Below the pieces are notes generated by a model, which was given only the letters and a program-made list of their open reading frames with translations, had not been told where the DNA came from and made no database searches. Positions 8,157 through 21,126 of a stretch of DNA of 57,296 nucleotides are shown piece by piece; positions within the stretch are counted from its first letter, which is position 1; each line of letters starts with the position of its first letter. The position numbers and the translations under genes were made by a program. The stretch is from Pelomonas aquatica (GTDB lineage Bacteria; Pseudomonadota; Gammaproteobacteria; Burkholderiales; Burkholderiaceae_C). The DNA lies in NCBI RefSeq assembly GCF_026712205.1, contig NZ_JAPPUW010000029.1, forward strand, positions 1 to 57,296, read 5' to 3'.

Positions 8157-9551
8157 ATGGCTGCCGTGACCGACCGACCCTTGGACCCCGACCTGCTTGA
8201 CGCCAACATGAGGCGCCACGACGTGGCCGGCCCGCGCTACACCTCCTACCCGACCGCCGACCGTTTCGTCGAGGCCCACCAGGCGCCCCAGCATCTGCAG
8301 GCGCTGGCCCAGCGCGGCGCCGCCCAGCCGCTGTCGGTCTACGTCCACATCCCCTTCTGCGAGCAGCTCTGCTACTACTGCGCCTGCAACAAGGTCATCA
8401 CCCGCCACCACGAGCGCGCCCTGCCCTATCTGGCCGCACTGGAGATCGAGATGGACCTCGTGGCCGCGGCGCTGGGCGGGCATGCGCCGGTGTCGCAGCT
8501 GCATCTGGGCGGCGGCTCGCCCACCTTCCTGTCCGACGAAGAACTCGCTTCGATGATGGCGGCGCTGCGCCGGCGCTTCCGCCTGCTGCCCGGGGCCGAG
8601 CTGTCGATCGAGGTCGACCCGCGCACGGTCGACGCGGCGCGGCTGGCGCATCTGAAGACGCTGGGCTTCAACCGGCTGTCCTTCGGCGTGCAGGACTTCG
8701 ACCCCGCCGTGCAGAAGGCCGTGCATCGCGTGCAGCCGGTCGAGTCCGTGGCCGCGCTGATGCGCTCGGCGCGCGAACTGGGTTTCGCGTCCATCAGCGT
8801 CGACCTGATCTACGGCCTGCCGCTGCAGACGCCCGCCAGCTTCGCCCGCACCATCGGCCAGGTGGCCGAGCTGCGGCCCGACCGCATCGCGATGTATGCC
8901 TACGCCCATTTGCCGCAGCGCTTCAAGCCGCAGCGCCGCATCGTGGCCGAGCTGCTGCCGCCGGCCGGCGACAAGCTGGCCATGCTGTCCGGTGCGATCA
9001 GCGCGCTGCTCGGCGAGGGCTATGCCTACATCGGCATGGACCATTTCGCGCTGCCCGACGACCCGCTGGCCGTCGCCAAGCGCCAGGGCCTGCTGCACCG
9101 CAACTTCCAGGGCTATTCCACACAGCCGGACTGCGATCTCGTCGGCCTGGGCGTGTCGGCCATCAGCCGCGTGGGCGCCACCTTTGCGCAGAACGCCAAA
9201 GCGCTGGACGAATACCAGGACCTGCTGCTGCAGCGCCAGCTGCCCGTGCAGCGCGGCCTCGCGCTGACCCGCGACGACCTGCTGCGCCGCGCGGTCATCA
9301 TGGCGCTGATGTGCCAGGGCCGGCTGGAGTTCGAGTCCATCGCGTCGTCCTACCTCGTCGACGTGCCGAGCTATTTCGCCGCGGAGTTCGAGCGTCTGGA
9401 ACAATTGGCCGCGCAGGGCCTGGTGGTGCTGGAACCCGACGCCATCCAGGTCACGCCGCTGGGCTGGTATTTCGTGCGTGCGGTCGCCATGGTCTTCGAC
9501 CGTTATCTGCAGGCCGATGCCAGCCGCGAGCGTTTCTCGAAAATCATCTGA
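8157..9551 (+). CDS. hemN: Oxygen-independent coproporphyrinogen III oxidase
   Basis: 464 residues, a radical SAM enzyme that decarboxylates coproporphyrinogen III to protoporphyrinogen IX without oxygen. The cluster motif CEQLCYYCAC begins at residue 68 in the HemN form (C-x3-C-x2-C-x-C), and the N-terminal GPRYTSYPTA signature is present. It supplies heme under low oxygen, in step with cbb3 synthesis. The start at 8157 agrees with the E. coli HemN N-terminus. It lies only about 42 bases from the FNR box centre, so a class II promoter would give an almost leaderless mRNA. Confidence 0.96.
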   Translation: MAAVTDRPLDPDLLDANMRRHDVAGPRYTSYPTADRFVEAHQAPQHLQALAQRGAAQPLSVYVHIPFCEQLCYYCACNKVITRHHERALPYLAALEIEMDLVAAALGGHAPVSQLHLGGGSPTFLSDEELASMMAALRRRFRLLPGAELSIEVDPRTVDAARLAHLKTLGFNRLSFGVQDFDPAVQKAVHRVQPVESVAALMRSARELGFASISVDLIYGLPLQTPASFARTIGQVAELRPDRIAMYAYAHLPQRFKPQRRIVAELLPPAGDKLAMLSGAISALLGEGYAYIGMDHFALPDDPLAVAKRQGLLHRNFQGYSTQPDCDLVGLGVSAISRVGATFAQNAKALDEYQDLLLQRQLPVQRGLALTRDDLLRRAVIMALMCQGRLEFESIASSYLVDVPSYFAAEFERLEQLAAQGLVVLEPDAIQVTPLGWYFVRAVAMVFDRYLQADASRERFSKII

Positions 9552-9572
9552 ACAAGCCCTGAACGCACTCCG

Positions 9573-10199
9573 ATGGCACTGGATGCCGCGCTGATCGCGT
9601 CGGCCACGCTGATGGGCCTGGCCGGCACGCCGCATTGCGCGGCCATGTGCAGCGCCCCTTGCACGCTGGCGGCCGGGCCGCGGCCCGCGCGCCTGTTGGC
9701 CGGGCGCCTGCTCGGCTACACGGCCGGCGGCGCCATCGTGGCTGCGTCCGCCGAGGCGCTGGCGCGGGCTTCGCAGGGCATCGCGCTGCTGCAGCCGGCC
9801 TGGGCGCTGCTGCAGGCGGCCCTGCTGCTGCTGGGGCTGACGCTGCTGGTGCGCGGGCGCATGCCGGTCTGGCTGGGCGCCGTGAACTGGCGCCCGCAGC
9901 CGCGCCACGCCTTCTTCACCGGCATGGCCTGGGTGGCGATGCCCTGCGGCCTGCTGCACGCGGCCCTGCTGCTGGCCGGCCTGTCCGGCTCCGTGGCCGG
10001 CGGTGCGCTGGCGATGGCCGGCTTCGCGTTGGCCAGCACGCCCGGCCTCGTCGTGGCGCCGCTGTGGCGGGCCCGGCTGCTCAGGCGCGGCGCGGGCGGC
10101 GAGATGCTGGCGCTGCGCCTCGCGGGCCTGGCCCTGGCGCTCGGCGCGGGCTGGGCGCTGGGCCACGGGGTCTGGCAGCGCGTGCTGCTGGCCTGCTGA
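9573..10199 (+). CDS. TauE/SafE (DsbD-type) membrane protein linked to cbb3 genes
   Basis: 208 residues, about six membrane helices. The N-terminal PHCAAMCSAPC motif and a later VAMPCGLLHAAL are typical of small proteins labelled sulfite exporter TauE/SafE or DsbD_2. These often sit beside cbb3 and heme genes in proteobacteria and are suspected of metal or thiol handling. Here the gene follows hemN by 21 bases and is probably on the same FNR-driven transcript. The paired cysteines could bind copper or exchange disulfides; the true substrate is not known. Confidence 0.75.
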   Translation: MALDAALIASATLMGLAGTPHCAAMCSAPCTLAAGPRPARLLAGRLLGYTAGGAIVAASAEALARASQGIALLQPAWALLQAALLLLGLTLLVRGRMPVWLGAVNWRPQPRHAFFTGMAWVAMPCGLLHAALLLAGLSGSVAGGALAMAGFALASTPGLVVAPLWRARLLRRGAGGEMLALRLAGLALALGAGWALGHGVWQRVLLAC

Positions 10200-10258
10200 C
10201 CCAGCCATAAACTCGCCGGGTTTCGTTTTCCCTCGTCTCTTTGCGGAGCGCACAAGCC

Positions 10259-11512
10259 ATGTACCAACACATCCAGGTGCCCGAAGGTGGCCAGAAGATC
10301 ACCGTCAACGCCGACTTCTCGCTGAACGTCCCCGACCAGCCCATCATTCCCTACATCGAAGGCGACGGCACCGGCTTCGACATCACGCCCGTCATGCTCA
10401 AGGTCGTCGACGCGGCCGTGGCCAAGGCCTACGGCGGCGCGCGCAAGATCCACTGGATGGAGATCTATGCCGGCGAGAAAAGCACGCGGGTCTACGGCCC
10501 CGACGTGTGGCTGCCCGAAGAGACGCTGCAGGTGCTGAAGGACTATGTCGTCTCCATCAAGGGGCCACTCACCACGCCGGTCGGCGGCGGCATCCGCTCG
10601 CTGAACGTCGCGCTGCGCCAGGAACTGGACCTCTACGTCTGCCTGCGCCCCGTGCAGTATTTCGACGGCGTGCCCAGCCCCGTGAAGGAGCCGCAGAAGG
10701 TCGACATGGTTATCTTCCGCGAGAACTCGGAAGACATCTACGCCGGCATCGAGTACGAGGCCGAGAGCGACAAGGCCAGGAAGCTCATCAAGTTCCTGCA
10801 GGACGAAATGGGCGTCAGGAAGATCCGCTTCCCCGAGACCTCGGGCATCGGCATCAAGCCCGTGTCGCGCGAAGGCACAGAGCGCCTGGTGCGCAAGGCC
10901 ATCCAGTACGCCGTCGACAACAACAAGCCCAGCGTGACCATCGTGCACAAGGGCAACATCATGAAGTTCACCGAAGGCGGCTTCCGCGATTGGGCCTATG
11001 CGCTGGCGCAGAAGGAATTCGGCGCCCAGCCCATCGACGGCGGCCCGTGGTGCAAGTTCAGGAACCCGAAGACGGGCAAGGACATCACCATCAAGGACAG
11101 CATCGCCGACGCCTTCCTGCAGCAGATCATCCTGCGCCCGGCCGAGTACAGCGTCATCGCGACGCTGAACCTGAACGGCGACTACATCTCCGACGCGCTG
11201 GCCGCGCAGGTGGGCGGCATCGGCATCGCGCCGGGCGCCAATCTGAGCGACTCCATCGCGATGTTCGAGGCCACCCACGGCACGGCGCCCAAGTACGCCG
11301 GCAAGGACTATGTGAACCCGGGCTCCGAGATCCTGTCCGCCGAGATGATGCTGCGCCACATGGGCTGGACGGAGGCGGCCGACCTCATCATCAGCGCGAT
11401 GGAGAAGGCCATCCTGAGCAAGAAGGTGACCTACGACTTCGCCCGGCTGATGGACGGCGCGACGCAGGTGTCGTGCTCCGGTTTCGGGCAGGTCATGATC
11501 GACCAGATGTGA
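10259..11512 (+). CDS. icd: NADP-dependent isocitrate dehydrogenase, homodimeric type
   Basis: 417 residues, matching E. coli Icd in length. Visible signatures are PYIEGDGTG at the N-terminus, the substrate loop [15 protein letters not shown], and the C-terminal [17 protein letters not shown] with the coenzyme region HGTAPKYAG. It oxidises isocitrate to 2-oxoglutarate in the TCA cycle. The start at 10259 is preceded by GGAG with a 10-base spacer; six upstream codons in frame have no such site. It faces a second, unrelated isocitrate dehydrogenase across a shared hairpin. Confidence 0.97.
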   Translation: MYQHIQVPEGGQKITVNADFSLNVPDQPIIPYIEGDGTGFDITPVMLKVVDAAVAKAYGGARKIHWMEIYAGEKSTRVYGPDVWLPEETLQVLKDYVVSIKGPLTTPVGGGIRSLNVALRQELDLYVCLRPVQYFDGVPSPVKEPQKVDMVIFRENSEDIYAGIEYEAESDKARKLIKFLQDEMGVRKIRFPETSGIGIKPVSREGTERLVRKAIQYAVDNNKPSVTIVHKGNIMKFTEGGFRDWAYALAQKEFGAQPIDGGPWCKFRNPKTGKDITIKDSIADAFLQQIILRPAEYSVIATLNLNGDYISDALAAQVGGIGIAPGANLSDSIAMFEATHGTAPKYAGKDYVNPGSEILSAEMMLRHMGWTEAADLIISAMEKAILSKKVTYDFARLMDGATQVSCSGFGQVMIDQM

Positions 11513-11530
11513 TCGGGTCTTCGCCATGAA

Positions 11531-11557
11531 AAACGGGGCGCCGGCGGCGCCCCGTTT
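11531..11557. terminator. Bidirectional terminator between the two icd genes
   Basis: Perfect 12-bp inverted repeat AAACGGGGCGCC / GGCGCCCCGTTT with a 3-base loop. It lies midway between the convergent genes and has A-rich and T-rich ends suited to termination in both directions. Confidence 0.88.
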
Positions 11558-11573
11558 CGCTTGAAACGGCCGA

Positions 11574-13808
<2,235 letters not shown>

Positions 13809-13924
13809 GAGGTCTTCCGGTAAGGGGGCAATCCTGAGGCTGATGCGGGTGGGCGCCAGCGCGCAGGGCATGAACTCTAGCAAGCCACTCGGCGAGTTTG
13901 CTGACGCGGCAGGCTGAAAGCACA

Positions 13925-13955
13925 AAGCCCCGCGGCCGGGCGGCCGACGGGGCTT
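13925..13955 (-). terminator. Terminator of the cold-shock gene
   Basis: Stem AAGCCCCGCGGCCG / CGGCCGACGGGGCTT with one bulged base and a 2-base loop. On the minus strand it is followed by a T-rich run (TTTGTGCTTT) and lies 17 bases past the csp stop codon. Confidence 0.85.
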
Positions 13956-13972
13956 CGCGATGCAGGAGCGCC

Positions 13973-14218
13973 TCAGGAGGCCAGCGGCTGCGCCTCCAGG
14001 CTGCGGGCGGCCTCCAGCGGCGTGATGTTCTGCGCCAACTGGCCCTTGGGGCCCTGCACCAGATCGAACTGCACCTGGCTGCCCTGTTTCAGCGTCCGGA
14101 AGCCTTCCATCTGGATCGCCGAGAAATGGGCGAAGACATCGTCGCCGCCGGCCTCCGGCTCGATGAATCCAAAGCCCTTGGCATCGTTGAACCACTTGAC
14201 TTTGCCCAGCGCCATCAT
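13973..14218 (-). CDS. Cold-shock family RNA chaperone
   Basis: 81 residues forming one cold-shock OB domain. The RNP1 motif KGFGFIEP and RNP2-like DVFAHFSAI are present, preceded by GKVKWFNDA. Such proteins bind single-stranded RNA and melt secondary structure. The start is one of two adjacent ATGs (14218 or 14215), both within reach of GGAG. The C-terminus is somewhat longer than CspA (about 70 residues). Which stress induces it cannot be told from the sequence. Confidence 0.93.
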   Translation of the reverse strand: MMALGKVKWFNDAKGFGFIEPEAGGDDVFAHFSAIQMEGFRTLKQGSQVQFDLVQGPKGQLAQNITPLEAARSLEAQPLAS

Positions 14219-14407
14219 CTTGTCTCCGTTCTTTCTGGCACCTCCCATGGAGGCGGACACGGATTCTGGTAGCGCGATACCGGCCGTCAATTCGGGACCT
14301 TCCCGGCCGGGTTGACCCTAGCGGGCGTCCGGGCGCTTGCAATTTGGCCGGCTGTCGCCATGTGCCCGCGGTCTGCGGGGGAAGACCCCCGTCGATAGAA
14401 TCGATCC

Positions 14408-14784
14408 ATGCCTGTGCTGTCCGTTTTTCCACCGCGAAACCAGTCGGTTCCGCCCCCGCCCGCGCCCCCGTTGAAGCCGGGCCGGGACGAAGGCGAGGGC
14501 GCGGTCGTCGTCGAGCGCCAGACCCAGAAAACCGAGCCGCCGCGGCTCTACCAGGTTCTGCTGCTGAACGACGATTTCACGCCGATGGAGTTCGTGGTCA
14601 TGGTTCTGCAGGAATTTTTCCGGCATGACCTCGATACGGCGACGCAGATCATGCTCAAAATCCACCACGAGGGGCGCGGGGTCTGCGGTGTCTTCACCAA
14701 GGACGTCGCCGCGACCAAGGTGGAGCTGGTCCTGGCCGCCTCCCGGCGTGCTGGCCACCCCCTGCAGTGCATTATGGAGGCCGC

Positions 14785-14788
<4 letters not shown>
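14408..14788 (+). CDS. clpS: ATP-dependent Clp protease adaptor ClpS
   Basis: 126 residues. A Pro-rich, variable N-terminal arm of about 40 residues is followed by the ClpS fold with the N-degron pocket motif [13 protein letters not shown], a conserved H-H-E-G pair and the family C-terminus. ClpS hands N-end-rule substrates to ClpAP. No good ribosome binding site is visible before the ATG, and TAGAAT just upstream (14396-14401) resembles a -10, so the message may have a very short leader. The stop overlaps the clpA ATG (ATGA). Confidence 0.95.
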
Positions 14789-17106
<2,318 letters not shown>

Positions 17107-17120
17107 TGGGCCACGACAGC

Positions 17121-17142
17121 AAGGGACGCTTCTGCGTCCCTT
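17121..17142 (+). terminator. clpA terminator, truncated by the inserted element
   Basis: Stem AAGGGACGC / GCGTCCCTT with a TTCT loop. The T-rich tail is cut off after TTGTT by the inserted element. Joining the left flank to the right flank at 24567 restores GCGTCCCTTGTTCTTTC. Confidence 0.85.
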
Positions 17143-17145
17143 GTT
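17141..17145 (+). repeat. Left copy of 5-bp target-site duplication
   Basis: TTGTT directly before the left inverted repeat; the same five bases follow the right inverted repeat at 24562-24566. Confidence 0.75.
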
Positions 17146-17176
17146 GGGGGTGTAAGCCCGAACCAGATTTTTTCCG
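17146..17176 (+). repeat. Left terminal inverted repeat
   Basis: Begins GGGGGTGTAAGCCCGAACC and ends TTTTTTCCG. It matches the reverse complement of 24530-24561 except for one T in the homopolymer run. Confidence 0.9.
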
Positions 17177-17196
17177 TGAAGCAATCACACCTCGGT

Positions 17197-17740
17197 CTAC
17201 CCTCGATCCGCAAAGGCCTCCCGCAGTTGGCGCGCACGCTTGACCTCGTCTCCGTGCAGGTAAATGGCGTTCGTGGAGAGCGACGCATGGCGCAGGTTGT
17301 CGCGCACGCTGGTGAGTTCGGCTCCCCTGGCCAGAGAATGGCTGGCATGGGTGTGCCGCATCCAATGCGGACTTGCTCGTAGCAATTTGTCCACGGTGGC
17401 AGGGCTATCGGGTCCGATCACCTCGGTTGCCTTCGCGAAGAACCGCTTGACGACATTCCACAGCCGCGTCGCCGTGATGCTGGACTCGCCCTGTTCCAAG
17501 GTCCCCAGCAGTGGCGTGCGTGGGCTCCAGTGCATGGGCGTGGTGGGTACCGCCGCTGCACAAGATGCCGATTCAGCGCGTTCCAGGCCAGGGGCGGCAG
17601 AGACACCTTGTCCGCCTTGCTGCCCTTGCCGACCACATGGAGCCAGTGGTCACCCTGCTCGTGGCTTTCAATCTGCCTGCCCATCGCGTTTGCGACCGAT
17701 CACCAGGCGTCGACCCAGCGCCGAAAACAAGTCCTCAGAC
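17197..17740 (-). pseudogene. Decayed tyrosine recombinase/integrase
   Basis: The C-terminal part (17197-17535) carries the catalytic pattern of phage-type integrases: HWMRHTHASH for the His-x-x-Arg box, LRHASLSTNAIYLH with the second His and the Tyr nucleophile region. An upstream piece in another frame (17418-17684) reads HWLHVVGKGSKADKVSLPP, a typical mid-domain stretch. Further upstream a short EDLFSALGRRL-like stretch ends in a stop. Frameshifts and the missing N-terminus make it a pseudogene. Its stop is 20 bases from the left inverted repeat, so it probably belongs to the original element. Confidence 0.82.
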
Positions 17741-17818
17741 ACAACTACCCACGCACCGCAGATGGGCACGTAGGGTCTCATCCACCAGCCTGATGAGGCC
17801 GCCGCGGCGGGCCGTTCG

Positions 17819-20410
17819 TCATTCAGGGTCGCCACGGAGGGCAAGCTGCAGGGCCTCGGTCAGTTCCATGGCCCGGCCGCGGGCGATGGCGGCGCTGCGG
17901 GCGTCCGGCGCGAGCTGGGTGGCGGCAAGGCGGCGCACGCGGGCCAGCGCACGCGCCTCCCGCACGCCCAGTGCGCCGAGATGGCGCAACCAGTGCTGTT
18001 CGGAGAAGACCGCCAGCTGCAGCGCACGCTCGGGCTCACGCAACCGTGCGAGCGGCCGGGGAAAGAGCTGCAGCGTCAACGCCCGCGCGTGCAGGTGCTG
18101 GCGCGCGTGGGCGATGCGCAGCGCTTGCCGGGCGGCAGCGAGGGCGGCCGGCCAGTCGCGCCGCGCCTCGTGGGCCATCGCCAGCGTGTAGGCCGTGTCG
18201 AGCTGACCGACACCATCGCCATCCATCTCGGCCACGCGCTGGCAGGCGGTGATCCACTCCACTGCGGTGGCCACGTCACCGAGCTCGATGCGGCATTGCG
18301 CGCGGTTGCGCAGCCGCGCCGCGGCCTGGCGCGAGTGGCCCACGGCCTCCCACAGCGCCTGCGCACGGGCGTACAGCAGCTCGGCCTGCGCCGGCTCCCC
18401 ACGCGACACCGCGATGGCCGCATGCTGCTGCCAGGCGCGCGCCTCGGTCGCCATGTCGCCAGCTTGGCGGGCCAGGGCGACGGCCTCGTCGAGCGGGCCG
18501 GCCTGGCCGTGCTCGCGGTTGTCGCCCGCCAACAGCACCCAGGCGCGGCGCACCAGGGCCGCTGCACGCGCCGCGGCATCGCCACCCGCCAGCTCCAGCG
18601 CCTGCTCAGCCGAGGCCAGCGCGAGGGCGCGGTCACCATGCGTGAAGGCCAGCTGGGCGCGCAGTTCGTGGCCGGCGGAGCATGGCGCCTGCTGCAGCAG
18701 CGTGCCGAGCTGGCCGACCAGCGCGCGATCCACGCCGTCGCTCTCCCAGCAGGGACGCAGCGCGAGGGCCAGCTGCAGGCCGGTGCCGGCGTCGCCATCG
18801 TCGGCAGCGCTGGCGATCAGCGCGCGGGCCTGCTCTCGGCGAACGGCCCAGGCGGTGATGGGCGCCTTCAGCCCGAGCGAGGCGGCCCATTCGCACACTG
18901 CGGCGCGCAGCCGATGGCGCGTGGCCCGGCGGGCCGCCATGTCCACGCGTGCCAGCACGCCGCGGCGCAGCAGTTCCAGCAGGCCGTAGCGCGGCTCGGC
19001 CTCGCCGCCGGCCTGCACGAGGGAATGGCAGACGAGCTCGTCCAGCAGCGCCGGCGTGCCGCCCAGCGCCTCCACGTCGGCCAGCGCGAAGGTGCAGGGC
19101 AGGGCGGCCAAGGCCTGCAGCAGCGCGAGCGGCTCCGGTGCCAGCAGGGCCAGGCTCCAGTCGAGCAGGCCGGCGACCGACGCATGGCGCTGCGCACGCG
19201 TGGTGCTGGTCAGCCAGGCGGGCAGGCTGTCTGGCTCGGTGTGCACGCCATGCCACTGCGCCAGCATCTGCGCCGGCGAGAAGCTGCGCACGCGGGCCGC
19301 GGCCAACTCCAGGGCCAGCGGCAGGCCATCCAGCTCGCGGATCAGGTCGTGCAGCGCGGCCCGGTTGTCGCGGCTGGCATGGAAGTCTGCGCGCACCGCA
19401 CGGGCGCGGTCGATGAACAGGGCCAGCGCGGTGTCCTGCGCCGCATTTGGCGCACTTGCCAACGGTGCCACGTCGACGAGGGTTTCGCCATCCAGCTCCA
19501 GCGCATGCCGGGACGTAACCAGCAGGCACAACGATGGTGCCACCGCGAGCAGGCGCTGCACGGCCTGCGCGACGACGCCCAGGGCCTGCTCGGCGTTGTC
19601 CAGCACCAGCAGGCGCAGGCCACCCGGTTCTTGCAGCGCGGCCTCGACGGCAGGCCAGCCGCCGCCGCGCGTGATGGTCAGCGCGCGCTCCAGCGCGGCG
19701 ACGAGGCTGGCCTCGTCGCGCACATCGGCCAGGGCCGCCATGCCGCAGCTCCAGTGGGCCTCGAAGAAGCCTAGCCAAGCGAGCTCTACGGCCAGCCGCG
19801 TCTTCCCGACACCGCCCGGGCCGATGAGGGTGAGCAGGCGCAGATGCGGCAGCCGCGCCGCTAGGGCTTCGAGCCGGCCGGGCGGCGCGAAATAGCGGGT
19901 GAGGTAACGCGGCAGGCTGGTGGCGAACGAGGGCAGAGCGGTCGGCGGCGCGCTGCGCAGCTGCGGCGCGGGCAGGGCGTCTGCGAGCGCGGCGAGGCGG
20001 TAGCGCTCCTGCACGACCCAGTCGTCGAAATGGCCCGGCAGCAGTTCGCCGCCGTAGATGAGCGCAGCCTGGGGCGGGTCGGCCAGCGCAGCCTCGAAGT
20101 CAAGTGCGTCGACCGCTAGCGCGCCAGGCAGCAGCGAAATCTGGCTGCGGTCGGCCCGCAGCAACGGGGCTTGCGGCGTTTCGAGCAGCGCGCGCAGCGT
20201 CGACAGCGTCTGGCGCAGCCGGTTGCGCCCGGCTTCCAGCCCCACGCCTGGCCACAGCAGCTCGATCAGCTCCTCGCGCGGATGCTGGCGGCCGGGTTGC
20301 AGTGCCAGCCTGGCCAGCAGCAGCGTCGCCGCCCGGCTGGGCAGCCTGGTGTGCTCCAGCTGGCCTGCGCGCTCGATGTGGAAGCCGCCGAGCAGGCGCA
20401 GGCGCAGCAT
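17819..20410 (-). CDS. BTAD-domain regulator with AAA/NB-ARC ATPase and TPR-like repeats
   Basis: 863 residues. The N-terminus (LRLRLLGGF) looks like an OmpR-type DNA-binding module, joined to a bacterial transcriptional activation domain. A P-loop GPGGVGKTRLA follows near residue 200, with Walker B-like LLVLDNAEQAL, then a long helical C-terminal half with TPR-like Ala/Leu repeats. This is the AfsR/SARP-related architecture of large signal-sensing regulators. The start at 20410 is chosen because upstream residues come from the Tn3 relic region. The likely target is unknown; the lipoprotein gene further upstream on the same strand is one candidate. The gene looks intact. Confidence 0.82.
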   Translation of the reverse strand: MLRLRLLGGFHIERAGQLEHTRLPSRAATLLLARLALQPGRQHPREELIELLWPGVGLEAGRNRLRQTLSTLRALLETPQAPLLRADRSQISLLPGALAVDALDFEAALADPPQAALIYGGELLPGHFDDWVVQERYRLAALADALPAPQLRSAPPTALPSFATSLPRYLTRYFAPPGRLEALAARLPHLRLLTLIGPGGVGKTRLAVELAWLGFFEAHWSCGMAALADVRDEASLVAALERALTITRGGGWPAVEAALQEPGGLRLLVLDNAEQALGVVAQAVQRLLAVAPSLCLLVTSRHALELDGETLVDVAPLASAPNAAQDTALALFIDRARAVRADFHASRDNRAALHDLIRELDGLPLALELAAARVRSFSPAQMLAQWHGVHTEPDSLPAWLTSTTRAQRHASVAGLLDWSLALLAPEPLALLQALAALPCTFALADVEALGGTPALLDELVCHSLVQAGGEAEPRYGLLELLRRGVLARVDMAARRATRHRLRAAVCEWAASLGLKAPITAWAVRREQARALIASAADDGDAGTGLQLALALRPCWESDGVDRALVGQLGTLLQQAPCSAGHELRAQLAFTHGDRALALASAEQALELAGGDAAARAAALVRRAWVLLAGDNREHGQAGPLDEAVALARQAGDMATEARAWQQHAAIAVSRGEPAQAELLYARAQALWEAVGHSRQAAARLRNRAQCRIELGDVATAVEWITACQRVAEMDGDGVGQLDTAYTLAMAHEARRDWPAALAAARQALRIAHARQHLHARALTLQLFPRPLARLREPERALQLAVFSEQHWLRHLGALGVREARALARVRRLAATQLAPDARSAAIARGRAMELTEALQLALRGDPE

Positions 20411-20435
20411 GTTGCGGCCATCCCTAGCCGAAGAT

Positions 20436-20990
20436 CCACCGGACACCCGCCAGCACAGCATCGCGGTGCATGGCGTCGAGACGTACAACGCCACGCGCGA
20501 GAGCGACGAGATGCGGTTGTCCATCCTGGCCGTCGACACCCACGGCTACACCAACCCCGCCATGGCCGTGGCCAAAGGCCTCGGCTTCGACCTCCGCCCG
20601 CGACTCAGGAATCTGTCCGAGCGGAAGCCGTTCGTGCTGCGGGGCTCTGATGCGTTGGAATCGCTGGAACTGGCCGCCACGTAGTCGATCTCCCTGAAAG
20701 CGATCAACGACGGCCGGGACGACTACCTTCGCATGCGGGCACCGGACAAGACCGGCTCGCACGCGCTGCTGTCCAACATCCTGCTCGCCTGGAACACGGC
20801 GCAGATCCAAGCGGTTGCCGACAGGCGGAAAAAGCAGATGCACGCCATCGGGGAGTCGTGGCTGAGGCATATCGGGCCGGCTCATTTCGGGCACGTGAAC
20901 TTCCGCGGCATGCTGACCTTCGGGGTCGAGAAGTACCTCGATGCGCTGCTGCGCGACCAAGAAACAGTCCGTCGCCGGGCCCAAGGTTGA
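20436..20990 (+). pseudogene. Tn3-family transposase (TnpA) relic
   Basis: The reading frame ending at 20684 gives LAVDTHGYTNPAMAVAKGLGFDLRPRL followed by LSERKPFVLRG, typical of the catalytic C-terminal half of Tn3-family TnpA. A TAG at 20682 interrupts it. The same frame continues to 20990 with NILLAWNTAQIQAV and HIGPAHFGHVNFRGML, also TnpA signatures. Compared with the family, roughly 90 residues between the two pieces are missing, and the N-terminal two thirds are absent. It fills the gap between the regulator and the lipoprotein gene; nothing else was recognised in 20411-21126. Confidence 0.8.
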
Positions 20991-21126
20991 AATCATGGCC
21001 GCTTGCAGCCGTCCGCTGGCAGGGTGCAAAAAGCGACGCTTTGGAAAAATTGCGCCAGCCAAATCTACCACTTACGGAACATGCTGACTTCGCTGGATTG
21101 ACCAGGCATGACGCTGCGGCGCATGG

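Noticed and set aside
20733-20990. 85-residue reading frame as a separate gene
   Set aside because: It is the C-terminal piece of a Tn3-type transposase in the same frame as the preceding piece, so it is described as part of a pseudogene.
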